The notes beneath the pieces were generated by a model. It ran no database searches. It was not told the origin of the DNA and saw only the letters and a list, made by a program, of their open reading frames with translations. The position numbers and the translations under genes are program-made. This document shows, piece by piece, positions 55,601 to 63,158 of a DNA stretch of 64,000 nt (positions are counted from its first letter, which is position 1; every line of letters starts with the position of its first letter). Origin of the DNA: CAZMXS01 sp964570325 (lineage in GTDB: Bacteria; Verrucomicrobiota; Kiritimatiellia; CAIQIC01; CAZMXS01); assembly GCA_964570325.1 (NCBI GenBank), contig CAZMXS010000014.1:1-64000 (forward strand). The letters are read 5' to 3'.

Positions 55601-57427
55601 CAGCATCTGGTCCACCCGAAGGTGGTCGTAAAACACGGCATCTTCCTCAATCGCGCTGATGCCACCAAGATGGACAATGAGGCTGACAGGGTTGGTGACA
55701 GCCGCGAGGCGGGTCGGCGGCTGCACCGTGAGCCAGTATTCGCCCAGGACATAAGCGGCGGAGATAACTTCCGCCCGGTTGCTGGGGATGGCCACGTTGC
55801 CGACATAAACCGTAAAATGCTCAGGCCTCAAGCCGGTCAGCGATCCGGCGCCAAGATAGTCGGGGCTCTGCACGCGCAGCCGCGCGATGAAGCGATCCGG
55901 CGCGTAATACTCGCCGACATGGGCCCGGCGCTGGCTGTTCGGTTCCACAATTTCAAGCGCGGGCGCGAAATAGGCAAAATTATAGTGGTAGCGGGCGAAA
56001 AGCTCATGATAGTCGGAACCCTTCTGCCCATTGGCCACAGCGATCAGTTCAACATAAGGATCGGCATTGGACTGCATCGTCGCATATTGAAAACCGCCGC
56101 CGGTGTCGGGATGGACCGTGCCGGGTTCAATCAGATCTATCCGCCCGGAATGGCGGCGACCGATGACGGAGAACCAAGCCTTCGCCCCTTCTTCCGCAGC
56201 AAGCCAGACACCAACGCCATAGGTGTTGGTGCCCGCGCCGCTGAAGGTGCAGGCCACATAGTCCGCGCCCCAATTACAAGCGGTGTTGGTCCCTATGCCG
56301 GTATGGGCGCCCGGGGCCAGACTGTGCTGGTCGGTGGCCGGCGGACGGGCATCGGACAGATCGTTAACGGGATCCCAGTTTGAACCCGAAACAAAAAATT
56401 CCTGCAAGAGCGAGAGATTGTTGGTGGCGGGATCCTCATCAAGATAATAAAAACGCCACGGATCGTTCACCACCACGGTATAGCCGGAATAGTCGGGGTT
56501 GCGGTAGCGACGCACCCAGTTGGCAATCGTGAAGTCTCGAAACACTTCATCGAGTTCCATGTTATAGTCGGTCGCCGCCGTGCTTTTCCGATCCTTCGTG
56601 CCGATAGTGAACTCCAGGGTGGAAAACTCTCCTTCGCGGTAGATATCCGCCCAGGTATAAAAGTCCTGGAGCACATCCACGCCAACGCCTGGTTCGGCGC
56701 GGACGTCGCCGAATTGCTCCATCAGGTATTTCCAGAACAGGCCGCTGGCGTAGCCATCATTGTTCCAAACATTGTCGCTGTAATCCTGGCCGCCATGTGC
56801 GTCCGTATAATTGCCATCCAGGTAAACCGCTGACTGCACGTAAAAGCCGCCGCCATAGCCAACCCAGCTGTTGTCGAAGGGGCCGTCATCCGAACTCGAC
56901 AGCAAGGCGTCCTCCGAAGCCACTGCCGGCCCCTCGATGCCCCAGGGATAAAGGCTCAAAAAATAGGTGCCCCAAGGGATATACTGATACTGAACCATGT
57001 GATGCAATTCGTGGCCGCACAGGGCCAAGGCATCAGGATTATCATATCCGGTATCGCGCAGGCATTCGGCGGAAAGTTCGATGCGGGACGGAATGGCGGC
57101 ATTGGAGCGTTTAACTTTTTCGATCTGGACATCCCGCTTGCCGCCAAACCAGAAATCGGCTTCCCGATAACCAAGGTTGAGATGCGCCTCGTGGCAACCA
57201 GTGCCCGAATCGGGATCATACTGGTCGGCAATATGTTGAGCGTTGTGGTCGGAACAATACTTCTCCGTATTTGACGGATTGTTGTTGTTGTAGTGAATCT
57301 TGTAGTCATAGGTGTCGGTCGTGATGCTTTCCGCCCACGCACCGCCACCGTAAAGCAGCAACATGACCACCGTAAAAACCGACCCGATACCTGCAATCAG
57401 TCGGTTCAATTTGCCTGAAGTTTTCAT
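52685..57427 (-). CDS. 1580-aa secreted zinc-protease/VWA multidomain protein
   Basis: Very large exported protein. The signal peptide is residues 1-32 (VVMLLLYGGGAWA). A metalloprotease-like domain holds HELHH at H139-E140-x-H142-H143 (HExxH; flanked LCGHELHHMVQ) and a downstream acidic WGIEGPAVASED (E165/E172 third-ligand candidates). A VWA domain begins at about 607, with MIDAS D612-R-S614-G-S616 in VLDRSGSMGM, TSIGDGL and LLSDGHQNED. A jelly-roll/subtilase-associated region follows (about 850-1070). Thrombospondin type-3 calcium repeats span about 1080-1160 (GGDTDGDGMPNRYE, GGDADGDGLSNGDE), then a fibronectin-like domain and a carboxypeptidase-regulatory-like domain (about 1360-1430). A second calcium repeat and the C-terminal YRFDWSTNLVTW ... 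PLYYINA module close it. GGAGG is 7 bp before the ATG. Probably cell-surface peptidase or adhesion protein. Confidence 0.82.
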   Translation of the reverse strand: MKTSGKLNRLIAGIGSVFTVVMLLLYGGGAWAESITTDTYDYKIHYNNNNPSNTEKYCSDHNAQHIADQYDPDSGTGCHEAHLNLGYREADFWFGGKRDVQIEKVKRSNAAIPSRIELSAECLRDTGYDNPDALALCGHELHHMVQYQYIPWGTYFLSLYPWGIEGPAVASEDALLSSSDDGPFDNSWVGYGGGFYVQSAVYLDGNYTDAHGGQDYSDNVWNNDGYASGLFWKYLMEQFGDVRAEPGVGVDVLQDFYTWADIYREGEFSTLEFTIGTKDRKSTAATDYNMELDEVFRDFTIANWVRRYRNPDYSGYTVVVNDPWRFYYLDEDPATNNLSLLQEFFVSGSNWDPVNDLSDARPPATDQHSLAPGAHTGIGTNTACNWGADYVACTFSGAGTNTYGVGVWLAAEEGAKAWFSVIGRRHSGRIDLIEPGTVHPDTGGGFQYATMQSNADPYVELIAVANGQKGSDYHELFARYHYNFAYFAPALEIVEPNSQRRAHVGEYYAPDRFIARLRVQSPDYLGAGSLTGLRPEHFTVYVGNVAIPSNRAEVISAAYVLGEYWLTVQPPTRLAAVTNPVSLIVHLGGISAIEEDAVFYDHLRVDQMLVLDRSGSMGMLSGDTPRYEAMRNAAQLFIDASGSDDQIGVVRFNGNQIEPDGTNLYYDGQTIWHLGVMNSQFERDLVNLLIDDTNPGGDMLAPTGYTSIGDGLYWGAKEIMDRGQPDAERWVVLLSDGHQNEDVDYAAVKALYDATGTRIETIALGSGCDKNLLQTMANETSGRYYEVPALTNGSGTRRAASATASTNSMLLDLADVFLQSSERIHRRERFLDARGLLSGRAARTFTLNLVEGGIENAVISLYAGSSGSGLDLTVKQPDGNPLPPPDGGYTVTNLDPSGHFWDPDFHKVFRLDTMTNGTWSLTVTNMGADSQSYLLVVSGRNRQGAQVWLYFAQFHGVDAIYAQNGLYLRGLPMPIVAVLSDGRGPIRNADVLATVTHPGRSPVFLRLRDDGGAYDGRAGDGVYAAEFAATTEYSGSGGGYAETNPPCITGSYQVGLRATGTDNYGRPFTRIEHGAFHIYEGEGGDTDGDGMPNRYEIRHRGLSPFVSDAGGDADGDGLSNGDEYQRGTAPDCLDTDGGGETDRSEVDHGSNPLDYMDDALMPPVIARVHDWFTDACPEESMTNLFPRPGQNIITFSAERGYHEVELARATNVLGPFMVITNIPATTNGGFYLDAPLINNQVYYYTITPLDASGRRGVPSAIFMGRPRMDYEPPNGNLSINYGARCTDTNTVTLTLNVAPDATQMKIGISPNLDALPWVPFSAVVTNFSLGIVSNGDFVLVSALVRDAADNRVVLRDGITYLDPARAGVIRGVAVAPLDTDNAGIDVTVRGSGGSGAAITPASGVFRIVIPTGTYTAAVNARGYATESRTGIVVQAGAETNLGVITLTSIDTDGDTLSDVAEARDYGTSIYAADSDGDTFNDNIELLVLLTDPTNRASHLAVSTLIHFMPATGQLRFAFQSRPTVTYRFDWSTNLVTWSAVMDGAAPQTVTATGDVTAVTLTLPDRAAPLYYINANVVSGP

Positions 57428-58156
57428 ATCCCGCCTCCCAAGGAATGGTAACGATCAACCTCGCTAAAAATTGCCTCTTCCGCCTGGGTCCGATGTAAAT
57501 TCTTGCAGATCAATAAACTATAATGAGGCATTGCCTAAAATACGGTTGCATACTGATCGCTTGCCGCTGAACAATTCACCGTTATCGTAAACATGCACAA
57601 GGGTTTCGCACAATGGAGCGCCGTCTTTGGCAAATATGCGGCCGTCGCCAGCGTCATCTTGGATCGGCTGTTATATCATGTCACGGTCTTCCTGCGGCGC
57701 CTCCTATCTCCTGGACGACCGCCAACAGGCGTTGGGCTTCAGCATAGAACACACACCCATCTAAAACCTCCACCCGCAGTGGCGGAGGATTCGCAAGGCC
57801 ACGTAGTGAAGTGTTTTTCAAGGCCATTCATACTTGGCGCTAGCCAAGCCTTGTGGCGCGGGACTCCCGTCCCGTGCGGCAAGTGACGAGATTCGCAGGC
57901 CATGGCGAGTCTGTGTTTCATAAGATTGCGGTCAAAATGCGCCCGCCGTAATCGCCACCGGAAGGTCAAGCGCGCGACGCTTGAACCGGCCAGCCAGAGA
58001 TCCCGATATACTGCCAGATCTAGGTTCGAACCCGGCTGCCTTGGAGCGACTTTTTCACCACAAAAAACAGCGTCTAAGCCCATAAAAATGGCTGTTTGTC
58101 TGTGCAATATATTGAATGGCAACACATTCTCGACGATAAGCGTCGGCTGTTTTCTA
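57428..58156. other. 729-bp intergenic region with repeats
   Basis: Between two convergent-on-reverse genes (1580-aa protein start and beta-helix protein end). The first 130 bp are AT-rich and hold the promoter region of the 1580-aa gene, with a TATAGT -10-like box and an AGGCAATGCCT near-palindrome. Then follow a CCTCCACC...GGCGGAGG hairpin (about 57,768-57,790), a CTTGGC-GCTA-GCCAAG hairpin (about 57,834) and the GC-rich stem-loop repeat copy 2 (57851-57894). No gene was recognised. Confidence 0.5.
57851..57894 (+). repeat. GC-rich stem-loop repeat, copy 2
   Basis: GCGGGACTCCCGTCCCGTGC then GGCAAGTGACGAG. It is similar in order and sequence to 52557-52598. The arms GCGGGA and TCCCGT/TCCCG can pair. 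Confidence 0.45.
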
Positions 58157-59533
58157 TCACGGTGGGGCAGCGCATCGGAGCCGGTACATTCGCGCGGCAA
58201 CCCCGGTATTTGTATCAGAGATTGTGATTTGAACCGATGCGGCGGTAGTTGCCCCGCCAACATCGCTCCACTCCGGAGTCGTCAGATTCGTGGCGCCCTG
58301 GAGTTGGCATACTGCGTCCACAATTGTATCCCACCGCATCGCGATCCCATTGCTCACCGAAAGGCCAACGGCCATGACTGTTGCCTCGTCAATTCCCATG
58401 TCCACGCGGCCGTTGAAAATGCGCGGCCGACCGCGCATGTCGGTGGCGCCGGTCATCCACGCGAGGTTGGTGCCGGCGTCTATGCACGGCGAGCCGGCGC
58501 GCAGGCGCAAGTCTGTCGTAAGCCGGGGATGGGCATTTGTATTCCCTGCCAACGACACATGGTCACCAACATGATAGGCAATATTTGAATAGACGCAGTT
58601 GAAGATGTTGATAAACGCCCCAGTGCCATCGCCGAATCCATCGTCCTCGAAGTAGATATCGGAACCGATCCCGTTCCCGGCCATGTTGCCCCAGAGGATG
58701 TTGTTGCGCAGGATGGCGACATCGTCGTTCCAGTATTGTTTGATGTAGGCACCTCCGCCCCCGTAGCCATAGCCGGTCCAGTTGCTGACAAAGGTGTTGT
58801 TGTCCATCATCAGCGATCCGCTGATGGTGTAAATATAGGCGCCGCCACCCGCTGTGGAGGCGCCATTGGAGATGAACAGGTTGTTGACCATGCTCACGGC
58901 GGCGCCATAGCCGGCGGTGATGTACGCGCCGCCGCCCGTGCCCTTGGCATAGTTGTTGCTGAAAGTGCAGTTCCGCAGCGTTACGGTTTTCGCGTTCATG
59001 TCCAGCTTGAGGTAGGCGCCCGCCGCATCTACGGTGTTGAAGAGTTCGGTTCCGGTGTTCCTTCGGATTGTGCAGTTCCGTAGTGTTTGGTTGCCGTAGC
59101 GGGTGAACAGGTAAACACCCGCGCCCCGGCCTGACCCCGTGTCGGTGCTTGTCGTGTGACCGCCCTGAACGGTCAATCCATCCAGGACCACGTCCGCCAC
59201 CGTGCCACTCGTAGTAATCCAAAGCCCGCGCATGGCGCCCATGGATATCGAACTGGCATCAATTATGGCGGTTCCGCCGTCGGCGCACTGGATGACGAGG
59301 GTCGTGTTCTCGTTGGTCGCCGCATTGTATGTCAGCGTGGTGTCCAGGTAATATGTCCCGGAAACCACCCGCAACACATCGTCCTGGCGGTTAGTCGCCG
59401 CCAAATTCAGCGCGTTTTGAAATTGCGTCACCGTGGCCACATCAATAGTCGCGGCGTTTGCCAAGGTGATTGCAGCCAGTAAACCCCATCCCGCAACCAA
59501 CATCTTTCCCGTCATGCTCCACCGCCCTTTCAT
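58157..59533 (-). CDS. secreted right-handed beta-helix protein
   Basis: 458-aa exported protein: signal peptide (MLVAGWGLLAAITLANA). The beta-helix (about 30-380) has repeating turns such as LRNCTIRRN, LRNCTFSNNYAKGTGGGAYI, VNNLFISNGASTAGGGAYI and DNNTFVSNWTGYGYGGGGAYI, then LRAGSPCIDAGTNLAWMTGATDMRGRPRI and VDMGIDEAT, the usual end of choice-of-anchor/CSLREA-type beta-helix proteins. The C-terminal module MRWDTIVDAVCQLQGATNLTTPEW ... ARMYRLR is shared with other secreted proteins. An internal ATG at codon 7 is an alternative start. No catalytic signature of pectate lyases is evident; function unknown. Confidence 0.8.
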   Translation of the reverse strand: MKGRWSMTGKMLVAGWGLLAAITLANAATIDVATVTQFQNALNLAATNRQDDVLRVVSGTYYLDTTLTYNAATNENTTLVIQCADGGTAIIDASSISMGAMRGLWITTSGTVADVVLDGLTVQGGHTTSTDTGSGRGAGVYLFTRYGNQTLRNCTIRRNTGTELFNTVDAAGAYLKLDMNAKTVTLRNCTFSNNYAKGTGGGAYITAGYGAAVSMVNNLFISNGASTAGGGAYIYTISGSLMMDNNTFVSNWTGYGYGGGGAYIKQYWNDDVAILRNNILWGNMAGNGIGSDIYFEDDGFGDGTGAFINIFNCVYSNIAYHVGDHVSLAGNTNAHPRLTTDLRLRAGSPCIDAGTNLAWMTGATDMRGRPRIFNGRVDMGIDEATVMAVGLSVSNGIAMRWDTIVDAVCQLQGATNLTTPEWSDVGGATTAASVQITISDTNTGVAARMYRLRCAAPP

Positions 59534-59871
59534 ACCCGACCGCCTGGCAATGCAAACTTATATTAACCGTTCTCAATTGGTTTGTAGAGCCGTGCAAGGG
59601 GATCTCAAGATCAACTAATTGCCGCCAATATGGATTACCGCTTCTACTGGGGGCAGTTTGAATGCAGCCCGTGGGCGGAAGCTTGGCTCCCCTGCGTTGT
59701 TGGTCTTGAACTCGAAGAGTCCAATTACGCGCATGTTGGATACTCGGCAACTATTCAGTGACCCGATCGCCGCAGTTGGGGTTTGAGTCTTTCCGAATAA
59801 TCAGCGGCTCGACCACTCCGGCATCGGCGCTTAACAAGCCGTTGATTTTCGATTATGGTGCTTCGAACAGC
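59534..59871. other. 338-bp divergent intergenic region
   Basis: Separates two oppositely directed beta-helix protein genes and must hold promoters for both. It is AT-richer near 59,560-59,600. No gene, tRNA or clear palindrome was recognised. Confidence 0.45.
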
Positions 59872-62115
59872 ATGAGCGGACATGGGGGCAGATTGTTGAG
59901 GTGGCTCTTGGGGACGCTGACGGTCCTCGGCATAACCGGCGCCCGCGCCCAGGCTCCGGAGTGGCTGAACTACCAGGGCCGTCTGCTCAGCGGCACTAAT
60001 CTGGCCCAGGGTGAGTGGCTCTTTGTTTTCAGCCTTTACGATGCGCCTACCGGCGGGGCCCGGCTGTACCAGGAGACGCAGTCCGTCACCGTCGTGGACG
60101 GCTTCTACGCCACCCAAATCGGCCACGCCGGGGGGCTGGCCGCGGCGCTGTCCGGCGATCCCGTATACCTGGAATTGCAGGTCGCCGGCACGCCGCTGGC
60201 GCCGCGCGAGCGCATCGGGTCCGTCGCGCACGCCCTGACCGCGGTCCGACGCAGCGGCGACACGATGACCGGGCCGATCTCCAACCTGCAGGCGGCCACC
60301 ATGCGACTGTATCCCGTGACGCTGGTGAAAGGCGGCTTCGAGATCGGCTATCCCAATCTGGCAACAGCTTGCCGCGAACTGGAAGACAACTGCGAGGTCC
60401 GGATTCATCCGGGTATGCATGTCGTGACCGCCGGCTGCGCGTATGGGGAAACCGCCGCGTATGCCTCAAACGCCGCGATGTGGGTCGTGGGCCGAAGCAA
60501 TGTGCTGATCCGCGGCATCGGTTACCCCACCCTCGCCTCCACCACCTATGGCGATTACCTGGCTATCTTCGGCAGCGATAACATTCGCGTGCAGGGCTTG
60601 CGCTTCGTCGGGCTGGGGCCGGGGCAATCCAACGCGGTCCTGTTTGCCATGATTGCGCTGATGAGCACCAACCGGAACATCACCATCCGGGACTGTTCAT
60701 TCGAAAATTTCGGGGACCACGGCATCAGCCACCTGTTCGGGCCCAAAATCAGCCACTACGTTACAATTGATAATTGCTATTTCAGCAACGGCGGCACGGC
60801 GCAACATCCCACGCTGGGCACCGACGGCGCGGCTATCTCCGGTGTGGGTTCGCACTGGCAGGTGCTGGGCAACCGGATGGAGCGCGTGCTGCGCGGCATT
60901 GAGATCCAGACCGACTGGACGGAGCCGATCGGCGACATCTTGATCGCCAACAATATCATTGAGTATGCCTCGCTGGGCATCATGACGCTGGGGCCGGCCG
61001 CCACCAATTACCAGGACATCACGGTCGTCAACAACGTGCTCTCCACCTGCTCGGATTTTCCGGGAGTCGCCGCCGCTAACAGCGCCGCCATCTACCTTTT
61101 CGGCCGGCGCATCAACATCGTCGGCAATGTCATTCACGGCTATGGGGACGCCGGCATCCTTTGCGGCCCGATGGACACCCCCTTTTCCGACTCCGTCATC
61201 GCCAACAACATCGTCCACTCGAATGCGGGCGCCTATGCCGATGCCGCCATCCGGCTGGACGGCTCCAGCCTGGGCACCTCGAACAATCTGATCAGCGGCA
61301 ACCTCATTTCGCATTACCATATCCGCGGCATTGACGTGTCGAGCGACAACACCCTGATCAACGCCAACCTGATCGGCTATGGCTCGCCCGATGGCGGCGC
61401 CGCCATTCGCATCCACACCAACAACGCCCCGGCCCGCGGGGTGACCATCCAGAACAACCTCATGCACGGCGCCAACACCGGCATCGAGCTTGACGCCGGC
61501 GTAACCGGCGTGATCATCCAGGGCAACACCATCCTGGGCCCAACGTACTGGCCGCATGGATACCTCAGCGACCAGGGCCATAACACCATCCTGCTCCGCC
61601 AGCAGCTCACCAATAACTATTACGTCACCACGGAAAACCAGGATTTCAAGGGCGGCTTGACTCTCGGCGGCGTCTGGACCAATCAGTGGCCGCAAGCGCA
61701 TGACTGGATGGCCCTGCCCCTGCCTGCGGCGACCCCGCTAGCCGGACTGCCGCCCCTCTCGGGTATCGTCCTAACTAATGGAATCCGGGTCCGCTGCGGC
61801 GGGTTGCCGCAGTCGGCCGACCGGTACGACCTGCGCGCCACGCTGCATTTTTCCCCGGAAACCAATAGCTACAACCTGACATTCTATATCATGGGCTGCG
61901 ACACGAATGGAGAGCGGGTGGTTTGCGACGCGATCGAGCTGGCCTTCACCAATGAGCAGGCGGCATCCGGTCGAGAGCGGGTGGAATGGTTCGAGCTGAC
62001 GACCACCAACTTGAGTCCCGCATGGTACGCGCGGCAATTGCAGATTTATAACCGCGCGGAGTTTTCGACCGGAATCGTCCAATTACTGAACATGGAATAC
62101 CGCCTGCGGCCATAA
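59872..62115 (+). CDS. secreted beta-helix protein with tail-fibre-like N-terminal domain
   Basis: 747-aa exported protein starting MSGHGGRLLRWLLGTLTVLG, with signal peptide to about residue 27. The first domain (30-140: EWLNYQGRLLSGTNLAQGEW, FVFSLYDAPTGGARLYQE, APRERIGSVAHALTAVR, SGDTMTGPISNLQA) resembles the module found before phage tail-fibre/collar-like repeats. The long right-handed beta-helix (about 170-620) shows regular NNxI/VI...N turns (IANNIIEYASLGIMTL, VGNVIHGYGDAGILCG, IQNNLMHGANTGIEL). A beta-sandwich completes it (about 620-747). No enzyme signature is certain. In-frame upstream codons lack signal character; no Shine-Dalgarno is visible. Confidence 0.78.
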   Translation: MSGHGGRLLRWLLGTLTVLGITGARAQAPEWLNYQGRLLSGTNLAQGEWLFVFSLYDAPTGGARLYQETQSVTVVDGFYATQIGHAGGLAAALSGDPVYLELQVAGTPLAPRERIGSVAHALTAVRRSGDTMTGPISNLQAATMRLYPVTLVKGGFEIGYPNLATACRELEDNCEVRIHPGMHVVTAGCAYGETAAYASNAAMWVVGRSNVLIRGIGYPTLASTTYGDYLAIFGSDNIRVQGLRFVGLGPGQSNAVLFAMIALMSTNRNITIRDCSFENFGDHGISHLFGPKISHYVTIDNCYFSNGGTAQHPTLGTDGAAISGVGSHWQVLGNRMERVLRGIEIQTDWTEPIGDILIANNIIEYASLGIMTLGPAATNYQDITVVNNVLSTCSDFPGVAAANSAAIYLFGRRINIVGNVIHGYGDAGILCGPMDTPFSDSVIANNIVHSNAGAYADAAIRLDGSSLGTSNNLISGNLISHYHIRGIDVSSDNTLINANLIGYGSPDGGAAIRIHTNNAPARGVTIQNNLMHGANTGIELDAGVTGVIIQGNTILGPTYWPHGYLSDQGHNTILLRQQLTNNYYVTTENQDFKGGLTLGGVWTNQWPQAHDWMALPLPAATPLAGLPPLSGIVLTNGIRVRCGGLPQSADRYDLRATLHFSPETNSYNLTFYIMGCDTNGERVVCDAIELAFTNEQAASGRERVEWFELTTTNLSPAWYARQLQIYNRAEFSTGIVQLLNMEYRLRP

Positions 62116-62218
62116 CCCGACCCAGCGCATCAATGGGCCGGCCCTTTGCGCCAGTTAGTCTCCCACAAAACACAGGCGGCCGGTCTCTACCCGCGGCGCG
62201 AGGGCGCAACCGCGAGGC

Positions 62219-62584
62219 CTAAAACCGAATCTGCGCCAACGTCCCCGCCGGCTTTCCAGTATGGCGCACCCGCGCCGAATGAGGAAACGGCACCTGGGCA
62301 AATGTCCAACCGCCGGCCGGCCCCGATTTGCGCGCCGGGCGGCAGAATCGGGACATAGACCGCTCCATCACGAATTGCATCTGTTTGATTTCAATGCCGC
62401 AATTTGGGCAAAACGCGCCGCCCCGCCGACCATCATAAAACTCATGCGCGGCCGCCATGCGCGCCCCGCAGTGACGGCAGCCCCGTCCATCGGCGGCCAA
62501 CGTCCAGCCGGCCGCGCCCAGTCCGGCCGCCGCCCAGACGGCCGACTTAATAAAAGCTCTGCGACTGCATTTCATCCTGCTCAT
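62219..62584 (-). CDS. Tat-exported zinc-ribbon protein
   Basis: 121-aa protein. The N-terminus SRRAFIKSAVWAAAGLGAAGW has the twin-arginine (S-R-R-x-F-I-K) motif of Tat signal peptides. After it CRHCG and FCPNCG form a zinc ribbon, then a basic tail. Function unknown. A ribosome-binding AAAGGA lies about 10 bp before the first ATG; a second ATG three codons later is possible. It lies 61 bp after a small frameshifted membrane protein on the same strand, so the two may be co-transcribed. Confidence 0.7.
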   Translation of the reverse strand: MSRMKCSRRAFIKSAVWAAAGLGAAGWTLAADGRGCRHCGARMAAAHEFYDGRRGGAFCPNCGIEIKQMQFVMERSMSRFCRPARKSGPAGGWTFAQVPFPHSARVRHTGKPAGTLAQIRF

Positions 62585-62644
62585 TTCGGTCTAGTCCTTT
62601 CGCCGCTGTTTGTCGCGGCCCGCTTGTTTTTCCTGCCCGGGTGG

Positions 62645-62845
62645 TTACCGGGGCGTCAGTTCTAAATTACCCTTTCGACGTTCCAGATCTTCGTCGTAAA
62701 CGTTGGCGTTTGGGATTCCGTTGCGCAACAGGATCTGCGCCCGCAAGCCGAGCCTGAGGGCGCGAGCAGCGGCCGGCATGGCCGCCAAAAGTAAACCAGA
62801 GCCAACAGCCGCGAATAGGTTCTGATCTGCCGGATGCCCACCCCA
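62645..62845 (-). pseudogene. small membrane protein, start frame broken
   Basis: Open frame of 66 codons reading HPADQNLFAAVGSGLLLAAM then RALRLGLRAQILLRNG and finally IPNANVYDEDLERRKGN, a hydrophobic helix plus a charged polar tail that looks like genuine coding sequence. It has no start in frame. An ATG two bases away in another frame (about 62846-62848), with GGAAAGG before it, would give M-G-W and join this frame if one G of the GGG run at 62837-62839 were absent. This is either a real one-base frameshift or a sequencing error. It is immediately upstream of the Tat-exported zinc-ribbon gene. Confidence 0.45.
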
Positions 62846-63158
62846 TTATGCCTTTCCGTGTGCCCTTCGGGTATGACCCCACCCGTTGGCTGGCCGCGCA
62901 AGATACCGGTATCAAATTATGAAGCAAGCACTTTTTTGAAAAAAAACGCATGCTGGCGCTTTGATCGGCTCGCGCGCGCGTGAGCGCGGAAAGTCGGCGC
63001 CGGGGCTTGCGGCTCCGGTCGCGTGCGCGTGGCGGGGCATGCGGACAGTCCGGCGGTCTGTCCCGAACGGCGGCTGGGTAGGGCACGACCACGGGGCGCT
63101 GCAAGGACCGTCCTCCCTTCGGCCTTGGAGTCCGATCAGTTTGTGGTACGTTAAATGC
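62846..63158. other. 313-bp intergenic region
   Basis: Divergent spacer between the small membrane protein and the subtilase gene. It contains an A8 and T6 tract with a short inverted repeat near 62,925-62,950 and a GC-rich segment. Nothing else was recognised. Confidence 0.4.

Noticed and set aside
58019..58041. GGTTCGAACCC, resembling a tRNA T-arm
   Set aside because: The flanking bases cannot form the T-stem, and no anticodon or acceptor arm lies at the right distance.
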